DNA of 35,085 bases, taken from the NCBI GenBank assembly GCA_964548045.1, contig CAZJQZ010000006.1, positions 1 to 35,085 on the forward strand, read 5' to 3'. The position numbers were made by a program, and so were the translations under genes. The notes below the pieces were generated by a model. That model had not been told where the DNA came from. It ran no database searches and saw nothing but the letters and a program-made list of their open reading frames with translations. The DNA comes from JBGLNL01 sp964548045 (GTDB lineage Bacteria > Chloroflexota > Dehalococcoidia > SZUA-161 > SpSt-899). This document shows, one piece after another, positions 24,442 to 32,734 of the stretch; position 1 is the first letter of the stretch; every line of letters begins with the position of its first letter.

Positions 24442-25920
24442 TTATTTAAAGGGGTCCCAACGAATGGTCTGCTTTTCATAAGCCGGCGGGAACATCTGGA
24501 TGAACTCGTCGTAATAATAGATTTCTTTGAAGGAAGCCAGCGGCAGGCCGTAGGGGGTTTTGGGGCGCTCGTTAATCTCATCCGGGTTAACTACCCCGGC
24601 GATCAGCCTGTCCATCACATCCTCGGTACCCACTCCCATCGAAAAGCGCAGTTTTTCGCGGTTGGCGATCTGATCGGGGAGCATATCGCGGAAGGCTTCC
24701 CTTAAGATAAACTTCTCAGTTTCCTTTTCGCCATATATTTTCCACTCCATGGGTATCTTCTGGCTGAATTTAATCACCTTCGGGTCGAGGAAGGGTGCCT
24801 GGTAGTCTACGGCGTTGGCCATCCAGCCACGATCCATACGCCGGAGCGCAGTATTGTAAGCAATATCCAGCAGCTTACGGGCCAGTTCTTCCCGTCTCTC
24901 TTTAGTGGTCACGCTGGGGTTTTTGAGGACCATGCGATAGCCACCGAAGAGTTCATCAGCTCCTTCTCCCACGAACATCAGGTCGGTATATTCCTTAGCC
25001 AGCATGGAGACAAAATAATTGGAAATCTGCCCGACTATGCAATCCTCGTCAAAGCTCTCCAGATACCAGATCATTTCGGGAATGCAAGCGAAGATTTCCT
25101 CGTCGCTGATTCGATAAATGTGATGCTCCAATCCCAGGAAATCCGCCATCAGAATGGAGTTATCCAGATCGGGGCCGGGTTTACTATCGACTGTGGCGGT
25201 TATGAGATGGATATTCGGATTGAATTCTTTGGCAATTGTTGCCACAATGGAACTGTCCAGTCCGCCGCTTAAAGCGGAGGCATTGACCCCGGACATTCTT
25301 TTTTTAGTAGCTTCGATCATGAGATCACGCAGGGTATCAGCGGTGGACTTCAAGTCCTCACTGATATCGGGAACATCCGGATCGAACGGTGCGAACAGTT
25401 TCTCCCCTTCCTTTGTGCTGTAGATTGACTGAGGGGGAAGTTCATGGATATCAGAGCGAAGATGATTTGTCAGTCCCTTCATTTCTGTGCTGAAGTATAA
25501 CGTGCCGTTCCGCGAGCCATAGAAAAGCGGACGGGCGCCGACTTGATCGCGGGCGAGGATTACTTCATCGCCATCAACAATAGCACAGCAGTAGCTGCCA
25601 TCGAGATAGGTGAAACACTGTTTGCCATGCTTGAGATAGTATTCCCTGAAAAGCTGGACATCTGTTTGCCCTTCGGCCCGGGCATTGAACAGTTCTCCAT
25701 CAAAAACGATGTATGGTGGTTGGGAAAATGCGGTCGCATCCGTCTTTTCCGATGTCAGGTTGATCTCGATAGCGCCAATTGATCCATTGCCCTCAGGCAT
25801 GGTGCGAACGGCCATGTTATCCGGACCGCGATGCCGCATAAGCTGCAACATTGTCTCGACCTGATCCGTGCGTTCCTCCGTGCTTCCACTTGTTGCTACA
25901 ATCCCTGCTATAGCTGCCAT
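24442..25920 (-). CDS. Asparagine synthetase-like protein with inactive glutaminase domain
   Basis: A 492-aa AsnB homologue. The C-terminal synthetase half looks intact: pyrophosphatase loop SGGLDSS (near 217-223), GEGADELFGGY, DYQAPFLDP and REKLRFSMGVG, the last matching the AsnB lysine region. The N-terminal glutamine amidotransferase domain keeps the class II fold pattern (MRHRGPD, DGELFN, ARDQVGARPLFYG), but the start is MAAIAGIV where active enzymes have MCGIAG: the catalytic cysteine is alanine, and the NGE of the oxyanion hole is DGE. The start is clear (GGAAGGG just upstream), so this is not a mis-annotated N-terminus. It cannot use glutamine in the normal way; it may use ammonia or another amine. 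It sits between the corrinoid protein and the transporter genes. Confidence 0.85.
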   Translation of the reverse strand: MAAIAGIVATSGSTEERTDQVETMLQLMRHRGPDNMAVRTMPEGNGSIGAIEINLTSEKTDATAFSQPPYIVFDGELFNARAEGQTDVQLFREYYLKHGKQCFTYLDGSYCCAIVDGDEVILARDQVGARPLFYGSRNGTLYFSTEMKGLTNHLRSDIHELPPQSIYSTKEGEKLFAPFDPDVPDISEDLKSTADTLRDLMIEATKKRMSGVNASALSGGLDSSIVATIAKEFNPNIHLITATVDSKPGPDLDNSILMADFLGLEHHIYRISDEEIFACIPEMIWYLESFDEDCIVGQISNYFVSMLAKEYTDLMFVGEGADELFGGYRMVLKNPSVTTKERREELARKLLDIAYNTALRRMDRGWMANAVDYQAPFLDPKVIKFSQKIPMEWKIYGEKETEKFILREAFRDMLPDQIANREKLRFSMGVGTEDVMDRLIAGVVNPDEINERPKTPYGLPLASFKEIYYYDEFIQMFPPAYEKQTIRWDPFK

Positions 25921-25965
25921 TCTATCCCTTCCCTTTTATCTATCATATCAATTTACCAAAACTGC

Positions 25966-26646
25966 TTATGATGCCTGCATTGCATCCAGTTTGGCAACAG
26001 CGTCAAAACCGTCCAGTGCATAGGCATCTGCGCCGATCTCTTTGGCATACTCCTCAGAGACTGCGGCCCCACCAACAAATATCTTAACCGAATCCCTGAC
26101 ACCGGCTTCTTTAAGGGCCTCGATGATGTCCTTCATCACTACCATAGTAGTGGTCAGCAGAGCCGAAAGCCCAAGGTAATCAGGTTTTTTCTCTTTCACA
26201 TATTCCACAATTTTTTCGGTGGGAATATCAATGCCCATATCAGCAACTTCATAACCTGCGCCTTTGAGAAGTATGGCAACAATATTTTTCCCGATATCGT
26301 GAATATCACCTTTTACGGTGACGATGGCAAATTTCCCCTTGGTTTCCACACTGGCAGCTTCCATGATTGGTTTTAGGAGATCCATCGCTTCGCCCACCGC
26401 CTCGGCCGAGGCCAGCATGTCGGGAATGAAATATTCCTTACTGGCGAACTTCTGTCCCACGATCTCCATACCAGAGGTGAGGCCTTCGGTGATAATGGCC
26501 TTCGGGGGAAGATTGGCGTCTATCGCCTGTTGTGTAAGTTCCAGTACACCGGGCCCGGTCAGATCATTATCGATTCCCTCGTCATCAGAGGTTTTCCTTC
26601 CCTGAATAACGTTTTCCTTCAGTGCAGCAATGATATCTTCGCTCAT
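25966..26646 (-). CDS. Corrinoid protein, MttC/MtbC type
   Basis: A 226-aa methyl carrier. The N-terminal helical cap domain (about 1-98) precedes the B12-binding Rossmann-like domain (104-226). The cobalt-coordinating motif is GDIHDIGKN with H116 as the lower axial ligand, followed by GLSALLTTTM and IFVGGAAVSEEYA, typical of corrinoid proteins paired with MttB, MtbB or MtgB enzymes. An acidic stretch (SDDEGIDNDLTGPG, 20-33) lengthens the N-terminal helix bundle. It is 10 bases downstream of the second MttB-like gene. Confidence 0.95.
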   Translation of the reverse strand: MSEDIIAALKENVIQGRKTSDDEGIDNDLTGPGVLELTQQAIDANLPPKAIITEGLTSGMEIVGQKFASKEYFIPDMLASAEAVGEAMDLLKPIMEAASVETKGKFAIVTVKGDIHDIGKNIVAILLKGAGYEVADMGIDIPTEKIVEYVKEKKPDYLGLSALLTTTMVVMKDIIEALKEAGVRDSVKIFVGGAAVSEEYAKEIGADAYALDGFDAVAKLDAMQAS

Positions 26647-26656
26647 AGTTCCCTCC

Positions 26657-28189
26657 CTATTGATATATGTTCAGTCTCGGCAAAAGCCCGGGTATTTCAT
26701 TAAATATCTTCTTCGTGGTCGCCTCGTCTATGTGTTCAACCGGCTGTGCCAGCAGTTCATCCATACGTTCGCAAGCCAGCTTGAATACGTTATCGGTTTC
26801 ACCATCGCCCTCGAAAGGATAAGCTTCAGAAAGCCGGCCGCTGCGCATCACCTTGCGGATAAAACTGATATAAAGCTTCTGCGATGTGGTCATCACGTTT
26901 CTGACCTGGCTCAGCGTATCGTCGAACTCTTCACGATTGATTTTTGGCTGCCTTAAAAAGAATTTTATCATTTTGAAATGAGCATCGTCCAGAACTGCCT
27001 GAGGCAGGCAAAAAACAGAGTTGCAGTCGAGAAGCCCGAAGGTACAATGCAGGTACTGTGGACCGCTTAAAGCGACCAGAATATCGGAAAATAACCTTTC
27101 AACTGTTGATTGCTGGCCCGGTGTTTTGGGGTCGCAGACTCCGGAGGTGGAATAGTTTGGGAGATCATAATAACGCGCCATCTGCACGCAATCGATATTG
27201 TACTGGCTGGTTTCGACGCATCCGTAGGAATCGGCCAGAGTATCCATCCTTGCACGAACCGGCACGCTGCCGTAGATTACCGGTGTGCCCGGATTTACCA
27301 ATTGGCCCAAGGCTATTCCAGCCAAAACCTCGGCATTGATCTGGGCCATGATACCGGCTTCCATAATAGGAGCGGTGCTGCCGGCCTGGGGAGCAGAGGA
27401 AACTACAACCGGCAATCCACGTTTGCAGATTTCGATATAGGTATCCGTGGTGTCCTCCACAAATTGCAGCGGGCTTTTCACCAGGCAGGTGATAAAGGAA
27501 ATGATGGGATTTTCTTTAAGAGCCTCTTTTCCACCAGCTATCATCTCCGCCATGTTGAGCACGTTGTCCAGCTGATCGAGGCTGGTCAGTCCCGCCTGAA
27601 CATGCTTGGTGGTATTGTTGAGAGAAGCGAAAAACTTATTGACATCTTTGTTCTTTTCCGTGATATCGCTATCCTGAATGTTGACTGTGCGGATAAATCC
27701 GTCCACGGTCTCCAGGTGTTCGCACACATGTGCTGCCTGACAGAGATCGGCTACGGTTCCGCGCCGGGGGATAAATTCAGGCACTGCGATTTCAGTTCCC
27801 GGATCGGATTTTTTGGTATAGGTTTCGAAGTTAACATCCAGCCAGGTGTTGGTCTCCGAACCGGTAATGAAATATACTCTCGGCTCATTGCCGTGCATTA
27901 TCAGGGAATTGTCAGGGTTTCTGGCCCCCAGTTTGACTGTCTTGGGAGCGCTATCGAGGGCCTGTTGCACGAGATTTTCAGGGATTTTAATCTGCCAGCA
28001 TGGATGGTTGCTGTCCGGGACAGTACTTACCTCGGCCCCGTTGCTCCGAAATATATCTGCTGCCTGCTGGTTAAAACATAGCAGCCCGGGGTCTGAAAGG
28101 ATTTCCATGGAAGCCTGATGTATTTGCTCAATTTGATCGCTGGTTATTCGTTCCAGCGGTTTTTCGATCAATATTCCCTCTCTGGGCAT
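26657..28189 (-). CDS. MttB-family protein, divergent C-terminus
   Basis: A 510-aa member of the trimethylamine methyltransferase (MttB) superfamily. It matches its upstream neighbour in segments such as LVNPGTPVIYGSV, but the C-terminal quarter differs: the GPGGNFVTAKHT-type motif of the neighbour is replaced by ISFIRKVMRSGRLSEAYPF. There is no in-frame amber codon, so no pyrrolysine. I start at the ATG at 28189 (AGGAG eight bases upstream); a longer reading to 28255 would overlap the previous gene. It may act on another substrate, partner with the first protein, or have lost methyl transfer. Confidence 0.88.
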   Translation of the reverse strand: MPREGILIEKPLERITSDQIEQIHQASMEILSDPGLLCFNQQAADIFRSNGAEVSTVPDSNHPCWQIKIPENLVQQALDSAPKTVKLGARNPDNSLIMHGNEPRVYFITGSETNTWLDVNFETYTKKSDPGTEIAVPEFIPRRGTVADLCQAAHVCEHLETVDGFIRTVNIQDSDITEKNKDVNKFFASLNNTTKHVQAGLTSLDQLDNVLNMAEMIAGGKEALKENPIISFITCLVKSPLQFVEDTTDTYIEICKRGLPVVVSSAPQAGSTAPIMEAGIMAQINAEVLAGIALGQLVNPGTPVIYGSVPVRARMDTLADSYGCVETSQYNIDCVQMARYYDLPNYSTSGVCDPKTPGQQSTVERLFSDILVALSGPQYLHCTFGLLDCNSVFCLPQAVLDDAHFKMIKFFLRQPKINREEFDDTLSQVRNVMTTSQKLYISFIRKVMRSGRLSEAYPFEGDGETDNVFKLACERMDELLAQPVEHIDEATTKKIFNEIPGLLPRLNIYQ

Positions 28190-28208
28190 TTGGTTGCTCC
28201 TCTTGTGA

Positions 28209-29642
28209 CTAGTCAATAATATTCGGGATTTCACCCAGTATTTGCTGCCGTACATTGCCGGGCAGTTGGTAATCTGCTGCAGCGAGTATCTCTTCTGCTC
28301 TTGCCTTTGCCCTGTGGGCGGTATCCTGGCTCCCGTTGGCTTGCCATGTTTCCATGTGTTCTCTATCGCTTAATAAAGGCATGTAATGTTCGGTACGCAT
28401 GTGCTTGCGGGTATGTTTGGCGGTAACAAAATTTCCTCCGGGTCCTGCCTTTTTGATGAGGTCGAAGGCCAGTGTCTCTTCATTAACCGCAATTCCTTCG
28501 GTTGCACGCATGGCCATTCCGATAATCTCATCATCCATTACGTATTTTTCAAAGCTTACGCTCAGGGCGAAATCAAGTAGCCCGGCAGCATCGTGGATGA
28601 AGTTTGCTCCGCTGAGTGTGCACAGCAAGGTAGTAAGCGCCGATTCATACCCACACTGAGCATCAACTATTTTAGAATCGGACATGCCGGCAGTAGCGTA
28701 ATACGGCAGCTTGTAGAATTGAGCCATCTGAGCACTGGCAGCATTGGACATCCCCATCTCTATTGCCCCGATGAGATATTTGAGATCGCGGAAATCATTG
28801 CTGGATGCCACCGAGCCAAAGATGGCTGGTGTGCCGGGATTCACTAGCTGAGTAAGGCATACTTCGGCCAGAGAGTCGACGACCTGAACTACCACGTTAC
28901 CGGCAATGGTCACCGGGGAGGTTGAACCGCACAGAGGTTCGGACGGAAGCGCTACCGGAATACCGGCTTTGGCAGCGATGACAATCATATCGCCGTATTT
29001 CTCGTCAACAGTCATTGGACTGATGGCGCACAAAATAAGTGATATAGGCGATTCTTCACGCAGTTTCTCATCCGATCCGGCGATTATCCGGGCCATGCGG
29101 ATAACATTATCGAGCCCCTCATAAGTGTAGATCCCACCCATTATGTGTTTGGAGGTGTTGTCCAGCCCGGCAAAGAATCGATTAACATCAACGATTCCCG
29201 GCTGCAGATCGGTGGGATAGGTCGGCAACAGAAAGAAATGAATGTTTTCCAGTCCATCGATGAGTTTGGCCAGGCTTTTCAAATCTTGCAGGGTCGCCCT
29301 TTTCCGCTCGCCGGTTATGCCATCTATGATGTTAAGCGCGGTGCCTCCGGTTCCTGCATACACCCTTGAGCCGCCGAGATTGAGATTATGTTCCGGATTG
29401 CGCCCGTGAAGAATAACTTCAGAAGGGGCCGTATTGATAAGTTCCATGACCATATCGCGAGGCATTTTGACTACGCGATTCTCTACGCTGGCCCCGGCGT
29501 TCTTAAAATACTCAAGGGCTTTGTCCGAGTTTACCTGAATCCCCACTTCCTCGAACACTCGCATCACGGTATCATGTATTTGTGTTATACCATCTTCCGT
29601 AAGCGGCTTGTAGCTGCCGCCTTCAATTCCTTTTCGAACCAT
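28209..29642 (-). CDS. MttB-family corrinoid methyltransferase, non-pyrrolysine
   Basis: A 477-aa MttB/MtgB-like protein, with the family N-terminus (YKPLTEDGITQIHDTVMRVFEEVGI), LVNPGTPAIFGSV in the barrel and the canonical C-terminal KAGPGGNFVTAKHTRKHMR. There is no in-frame TAG, so it belongs to the non-pyrrolysine branch, whose characterised members demethylate glycine betaine, proline betaine, carnitine or butyrobetaine. The neighbouring betaine-type transporter supports a quaternary amine substrate, but which one is unknown. The ATG at 29642 is preferred; it lies 7 bases after the stop of the activation-domain gene. Confidence 0.92.
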   Translation of the reverse strand: MVRKGIEGGSYKPLTEDGITQIHDTVMRVFEEVGIQVNSDKALEYFKNAGASVENRVVKMPRDMVMELINTAPSEVILHGRNPEHNLNLGGSRVYAGTGGTALNIIDGITGERKRATLQDLKSLAKLIDGLENIHFFLLPTYPTDLQPGIVDVNRFFAGLDNTSKHIMGGIYTYEGLDNVIRMARIIAGSDEKLREESPISLILCAISPMTVDEKYGDMIVIAAKAGIPVALPSEPLCGSTSPVTIAGNVVVQVVDSLAEVCLTQLVNPGTPAIFGSVASSNDFRDLKYLIGAIEMGMSNAASAQMAQFYKLPYYATAGMSDSKIVDAQCGYESALTTLLCTLSGANFIHDAAGLLDFALSVSFEKYVMDDEIIGMAMRATEGIAVNEETLAFDLIKKAGPGGNFVTAKHTRKHMRTEHYMPLLSDREHMETWQANGSQDTAHRAKARAEEILAAADYQLPGNVRQQILGEIPNIID

Positions 29643-29649
29643 CAGTGCG

Positions 29650-30339
29650 CTACTCCCTCCTCCATAGACATGTGAATTTGTCACAGATTCTGCAGGGATT
29701 GCAGGAAGCAACCTCGCCGTCCTGAGGCCCTATTCCAATAATCCCCGATACAGACTTTTCCGGTGTCATCAAGTATTCATCTTTCAACTTGATGTCAGAA
29801 TTACTAGCTAACACATCGAAAATGACCTTTTGCTGGCTGACGTGCCAATCGCAATTCCCTGGACTGAATCGACGGCTGATAGCAAGGCCTTTGATATGTG
29901 CCAGTTCCCCTATTATGCCATGCACGAAGTCGGCTGCTTTTTCAGTGTAGCTGGACCCGATTGAATCCAGAATGAAAGCTTCGACGATGAGACCCTTATC
30001 ACTGAGTTGAGCTGTCATCTCCTCCAGTCGGCTCCCGATCGTCAGTGCAAAAATTGCCGCCTTGGTGCAATGCTGCAGCACTTCGCTGATAACATAACTC
30101 TCCAGCATGATCGATTTTTCGATAAATACGGTTGGTTTTTCTACTTGCCGGACATCCAGTATTGTATAGGTATAAGAAGGTTCAATGAGTGATTTTGCTT
30201 TCTCAATATACTCGTCAACCAGGGAAGCTATACGTGGCGACAGTTCCGCATCGGTTGCATACCCGATTCGTTTGCCTATTTTTTCTCTTGTAATCTCGAA
30301 ATACGATTCTACATTGATGCGGTTACCGATTACTGCCAT
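29650..30339 (-). CDS. MetH activation-domain-like protein with C-terminal cysteine cluster
   Basis: A 229-aa stand-alone relative of the SAM-binding reactivation domain of cobalamin-dependent methionine synthase. The core motif is RRFSPGNCDWHVSQQ (156-170), where family members often have RxSPGYxxW; the Tyr position is Asn here. Then comes MTPEKSVSGIIGIGP. The C-terminus has C213, C216, C219 and C224 (C-x2-C-x2-C-x4-C), which could hold a metal or iron-sulphur cluster. In this context the likely job is reductive reactivation of the corrinoid protein when cobalt is oxidised to Co(II) (inference). It is the first gene of the minus-strand operon, with GGAGGTGAG before the ATG. Confidence 0.85.
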   Translation of the reverse strand: MAVIGNRINVESYFEITREKIGKRIGYATDAELSPRIASLVDEYIEKAKSLIEPSYTYTILDVRQVEKPTVFIEKSIMLESYVISEVLQHCTKAAIFALTIGSRLEEMTAQLSDKGLIVEAFILDSIGSSYTEKAADFVHGIIGELAHIKGLAISRRFSPGNCDWHVSQQKVIFDVLASNSDIKLKDEYLMTPEKSVSGIIGIGPQDGEVASCNPCRICDKFTCLWRRE

Positions 30340-30641
30340 TTCTCACCTCCATCTGCTCCGAGCCTTGGAGCAATGAAGTTTTTTACCTTGCTTTACCCTT
30401 CATTTGAAAGGAGAATTCAACGGCCAGAAAGTAAAATGAGGACATTTTTTTGATAGGAATGGAAAAAATGGGCTTTGAGGAACAAACAAATTGCGAAGTG
30501 AAGCGATTGGCCCGGCAAGGTTCAGTTATTATCCATCAGCTAATTTGAAAATGCAGATGGGTAATCCCAATATCATATTTTTTACTTCTGATTTATATCA
30601 CCCTTGCTCCCCTTGCTAAATTGCCCCTTGCGGGTTTTGTC

Positions 30642-30670
30642 ATTATAACACGAGAGCCAAAAGCTGTCCA
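30642..30670 (-). promoter_or_regulatory. Candidate promoter of the methyltransferase operon
   Basis: On the minus strand, TGGACA (30670-30665) and a perfect TATAAT (30647-30642) are 17 bases apart. This would give a leader of about 300 bases before the first gene at 30339. On the plus strand, TTGCCC and TATAAC, also 17 apart, overlap the same bases and could feed the polysaccharide genes. The remainder of 30340-30888 holds only short ORFs, three CCTTGC repeats (30602-30630) and a small GCTCC/GGAGC hairpin just before the 30339 start. Confidence 0.4.
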
Positions 30671-30888
30671 GTTTAACTTTCTTCGCAATGTGAAAAGAGA
30701 CTGAGGAAAGTATCGATTTCCAGCAGTGGATGGCTGCAAAATATTAACGTGACCTCGGTAACTATGCCTCTGATAGTAATTGTTTATTGCCGAATCCATG
30801 ATTCAGGAGAGACATTGATGCTTATAAGTGGTAAAATGAAGGGCAAATAGGCGAATTGCGAACACCAGCAAGCAAGTGAGAGACTGAG

Positions 30889-31812
30889 ATGGAAGTTTTG
30901 ATAACCGGTGGTTGTGGTTTTGTTGGCACGAACTTGGCGTGGTATCTTGCTAATCGTGGATACACGATAAGGGTACTGGATGATCTTTCCACCGCCTTTC
31001 CCTCATGGATCAGCAATGAAGCCCATCATGATTCCAAACTCCCGACTGTTGACCTAATAAAAGGAGATGTGCGAGATCGGGAAGCAGTGGACAAAGCAGT
31101 GGCGGGAATGGATGCCATAATTCATCTGGCTGCTTCTACCAGCGTGATTGAATCGTTGAATAATCCTGAAGCAATGTGGGAGATCAATGTTGGAGGAACA
31201 TTTAACCTTTTGGAATCGTGTCGCAATCAGGGGGTTGAGAAATTCATTTTCGCTTCTTCAAACGCTGTGGCTGGGGAGCAAATCCCCCCGATCGACGAGA
31301 AAAAAATCCCGCAACCCCTTTCTCCGTACGGGGCATCCAAACTGACCGGTGAAGCCTTGTGTTCGGCTTACTGGCATTCCTTTGGGATAAAAACTTTTCC
31401 CCTGCGTTTTTCTAATCTGTATGGCCCTTTTTCCGATCATAAGACCAGCGTTATCGCGCTGTTTCTCCAGCGGATCAGGGAAAGAAAACCTCTCACCATC
31501 TACGGTGATGGCGATCAGACCAGGGATTTTGTGCACGTGGATGATGTGTGTCAGGCAATTCATCTTTCACTGAAATCCGGGGGGCCTTTTGGTGAGGTTT
31601 TCCAAATTGCCAGCGGGAAAGAAACTTCTGTCAATGATCTTATCAGTCAGTTGAAAAAAGTAACGGGTAGCGATTTTGATACCGTTTACAAGCCCAAGCG
31701 TATCGGAGAGATCAGACGTAATTATTCGGATATCAGCAAAGCCAAAAAGATGATGGGATTTGAACCTGAAATCGAATTTGGCGAGGGATTGAAGGGTTTG
31801 TGGGATTTATAG
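30889..31812 (+). CDS. NAD-dependent epimerase/dehydratase, extended SDR
   Basis: A 307-aa nucleotide-sugar epimerase/dehydratase, most like UDP-glucose 4-epimerase relatives. It has the NAD-binding ITGGCGFVGTN near the N-terminus, the DDLS segment after strand 2, HLAA, and the catalytic SPYGASKLTGE with Y147 and K151. The substrate-side RFSNLYGP and GDGDQTRDFVHVDDV are typical. It opens a five-gene plus-strand polysaccharide cluster; the next gene starts 5 bases after its stop. The ribosome site is weak (GTGAGAG). Confidence 0.93.
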   Translation: MEVLITGGCGFVGTNLAWYLANRGYTIRVLDDLSTAFPSWISNEAHHDSKLPTVDLIKGDVRDREAVDKAVAGMDAIIHLAASTSVIESLNNPEAMWEINVGGTFNLLESCRNQGVEKFIFASSNAVAGEQIPPIDEKKIPQPLSPYGASKLTGEALCSAYWHSFGIKTFPLRFSNLYGPFSDHKTSVIALFLQRIRERKPLTIYGDGDQTRDFVHVDDVCQAIHLSLKSGGPFGEVFQIASGKETSVNDLISQLKKVTGSDFDTVYKPKRIGEIRRNYSDISKAKKMMGFEPEIEFGEGLKGLWDL

Positions 31813-31817
31813 ATTAA

Positions 31818-32732
31818 ATGAGCATGAGAATAATAGCCGCCATCCCATGTTTCAATGAAGACCGTTTCATCGGCAGTGTCGTCGCCAAGGCCCTTAAGTT
31901 CGTCGATGAAGTTATCGTAATCGATGATGGTTCAACAGATGACAGCGCAGAAGTGGCTGAGGCCGCTGGAGCTGTGGTTTACCGGCACGGAAGCAATCGT
32001 GGCTACGGGGCTGCCATCCGCAGTTGTCTGGAGAAAGGGCATAGTCACGGAGCGGATATACTGGTAACCATAGACGGTGACGGCCAGCATGATCCCGGAG
32101 ATATTGTTGACCTCATCAAACCAATAATGGACGGGGAAACCGATATTGTGATCGGCTCCCGGTTCCTGGACAGGGAGAGCGAAGTGCCGTTTTATCGCCG
32201 CGTTGGACAAAAAGCCCTGAATTTGGCAACGAATGTAGGATCGGGACACAGTCTCAGCGATTCTCAAAGCGGATGCCGGGCTTATTCTGCGCAGGCACTT
32301 AAAAGGCTTAACCTTTCTGAAAGCGGCATGGCTGTGAGTTCGCAGATACAATTTGCTATCAAGGAAGCCGAACTAAAGGTAGCCGAGGTTCCCATAGGTG
32401 TTTCCTATGCGGAAAAATCGAAGCGGAGTCCGGTCGGGCATGGCGTGAACGTACTGGCCAGAATAGCGGTTCTATTTGCGTTAAGGCATCCCCTGATTTT
32501 CTTTGGCTTGCCCGGTACTGTTTGCCTGATAATTGCCCTGGCATTCGGGATCGATGTGCTATGGGTATATCGTGACAACGGATACGTACCATTTGGACCT
32601 GCGCTGGCTGTGATTATGTTCGGCCCACTGGGTCTGGTATTTCTCTTTGCTGCCCTGATGCTACAGGCAATGAAGGAACTGCTGCGAGGAGAAGGAGCCC
32701 GATTGCTAAAGCAAATCCGGGAAAAGGACTAA
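31818..32732 (+). CDS. Family 2 glycosyltransferase with C-terminal membrane segments
   Basis: A 304-aa GT2 enzyme of the polyprenyl-phosphate glycosyltransferase (DPM1-like) type. The GT-A domain shows AIPCFNED, VIDDGSTDDS and TIDGDGQHDP, giving the nucleotide-binding and metal-binding acids, and SDSQSGCRAY. Two hydrophobic helices at about 230-290 (FFGLPGTVCLIIALAFGI and IMFGPLGLVFLFAALML) should anchor it in the membrane. Start is ATG at 31818; a second ATG lies two codons later. It probably transfers a sugar to a lipid carrier. Confidence 0.9.
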   Translation: MSMRIIAAIPCFNEDRFIGSVVAKALKFVDEVIVIDDGSTDDSAEVAEAAGAVVYRHGSNRGYGAAIRSCLEKGHSHGADILVTIDGDGQHDPGDIVDLIKPIMDGETDIVIGSRFLDRESEVPFYRRVGQKALNLATNVGSGHSLSDSQSGCRAYSAQALKRLNLSESGMAVSSQIQFAIKEAELKVAEVPIGVSYAEKSKRSPVGHGVNVLARIAVLFALRHPLIFFGLPGTVCLIIALAFGIDVLWVYRDNGYVPFGPALAVIMFGPLGLVFLFAALMLQAMKELLRGEGARLLKQIREKD

Positions 32733-32734
32733 CA

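Noticed and set aside
27110..28081. 323-codon open frame antisense to the second MttB-like gene
   Set aside because: A codon-bias shadow of the real gene; composition is not protein-like and no motif is recognised.
26657..29642. Pyrrolysine (in-frame amber) in the MttB-like genes
   Set aside because: Both frames run through the full family length without any internal TAG, so they are the non-pyrrolysine type.
30459..30548. 29-codon plus-strand ORF in the 30.3-30.9 kb gap
   Set aside because: Only a weak AGGA before the ATG and no recognisable family; length is within chance.
30340..30640. Cobalamin riboswitch in the leader of the corrinoid operon
   Set aside because: I looked for the B12-box and GCCACTG-type core and did not find them. 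The leader remains unexplained.
30593..30799. 68-codon minus-strand ORF in the 30.3-30.9 kb gap
   Set aside because: No ribosome site, no recognisable family, and it covers the promoter candidates on both strands.
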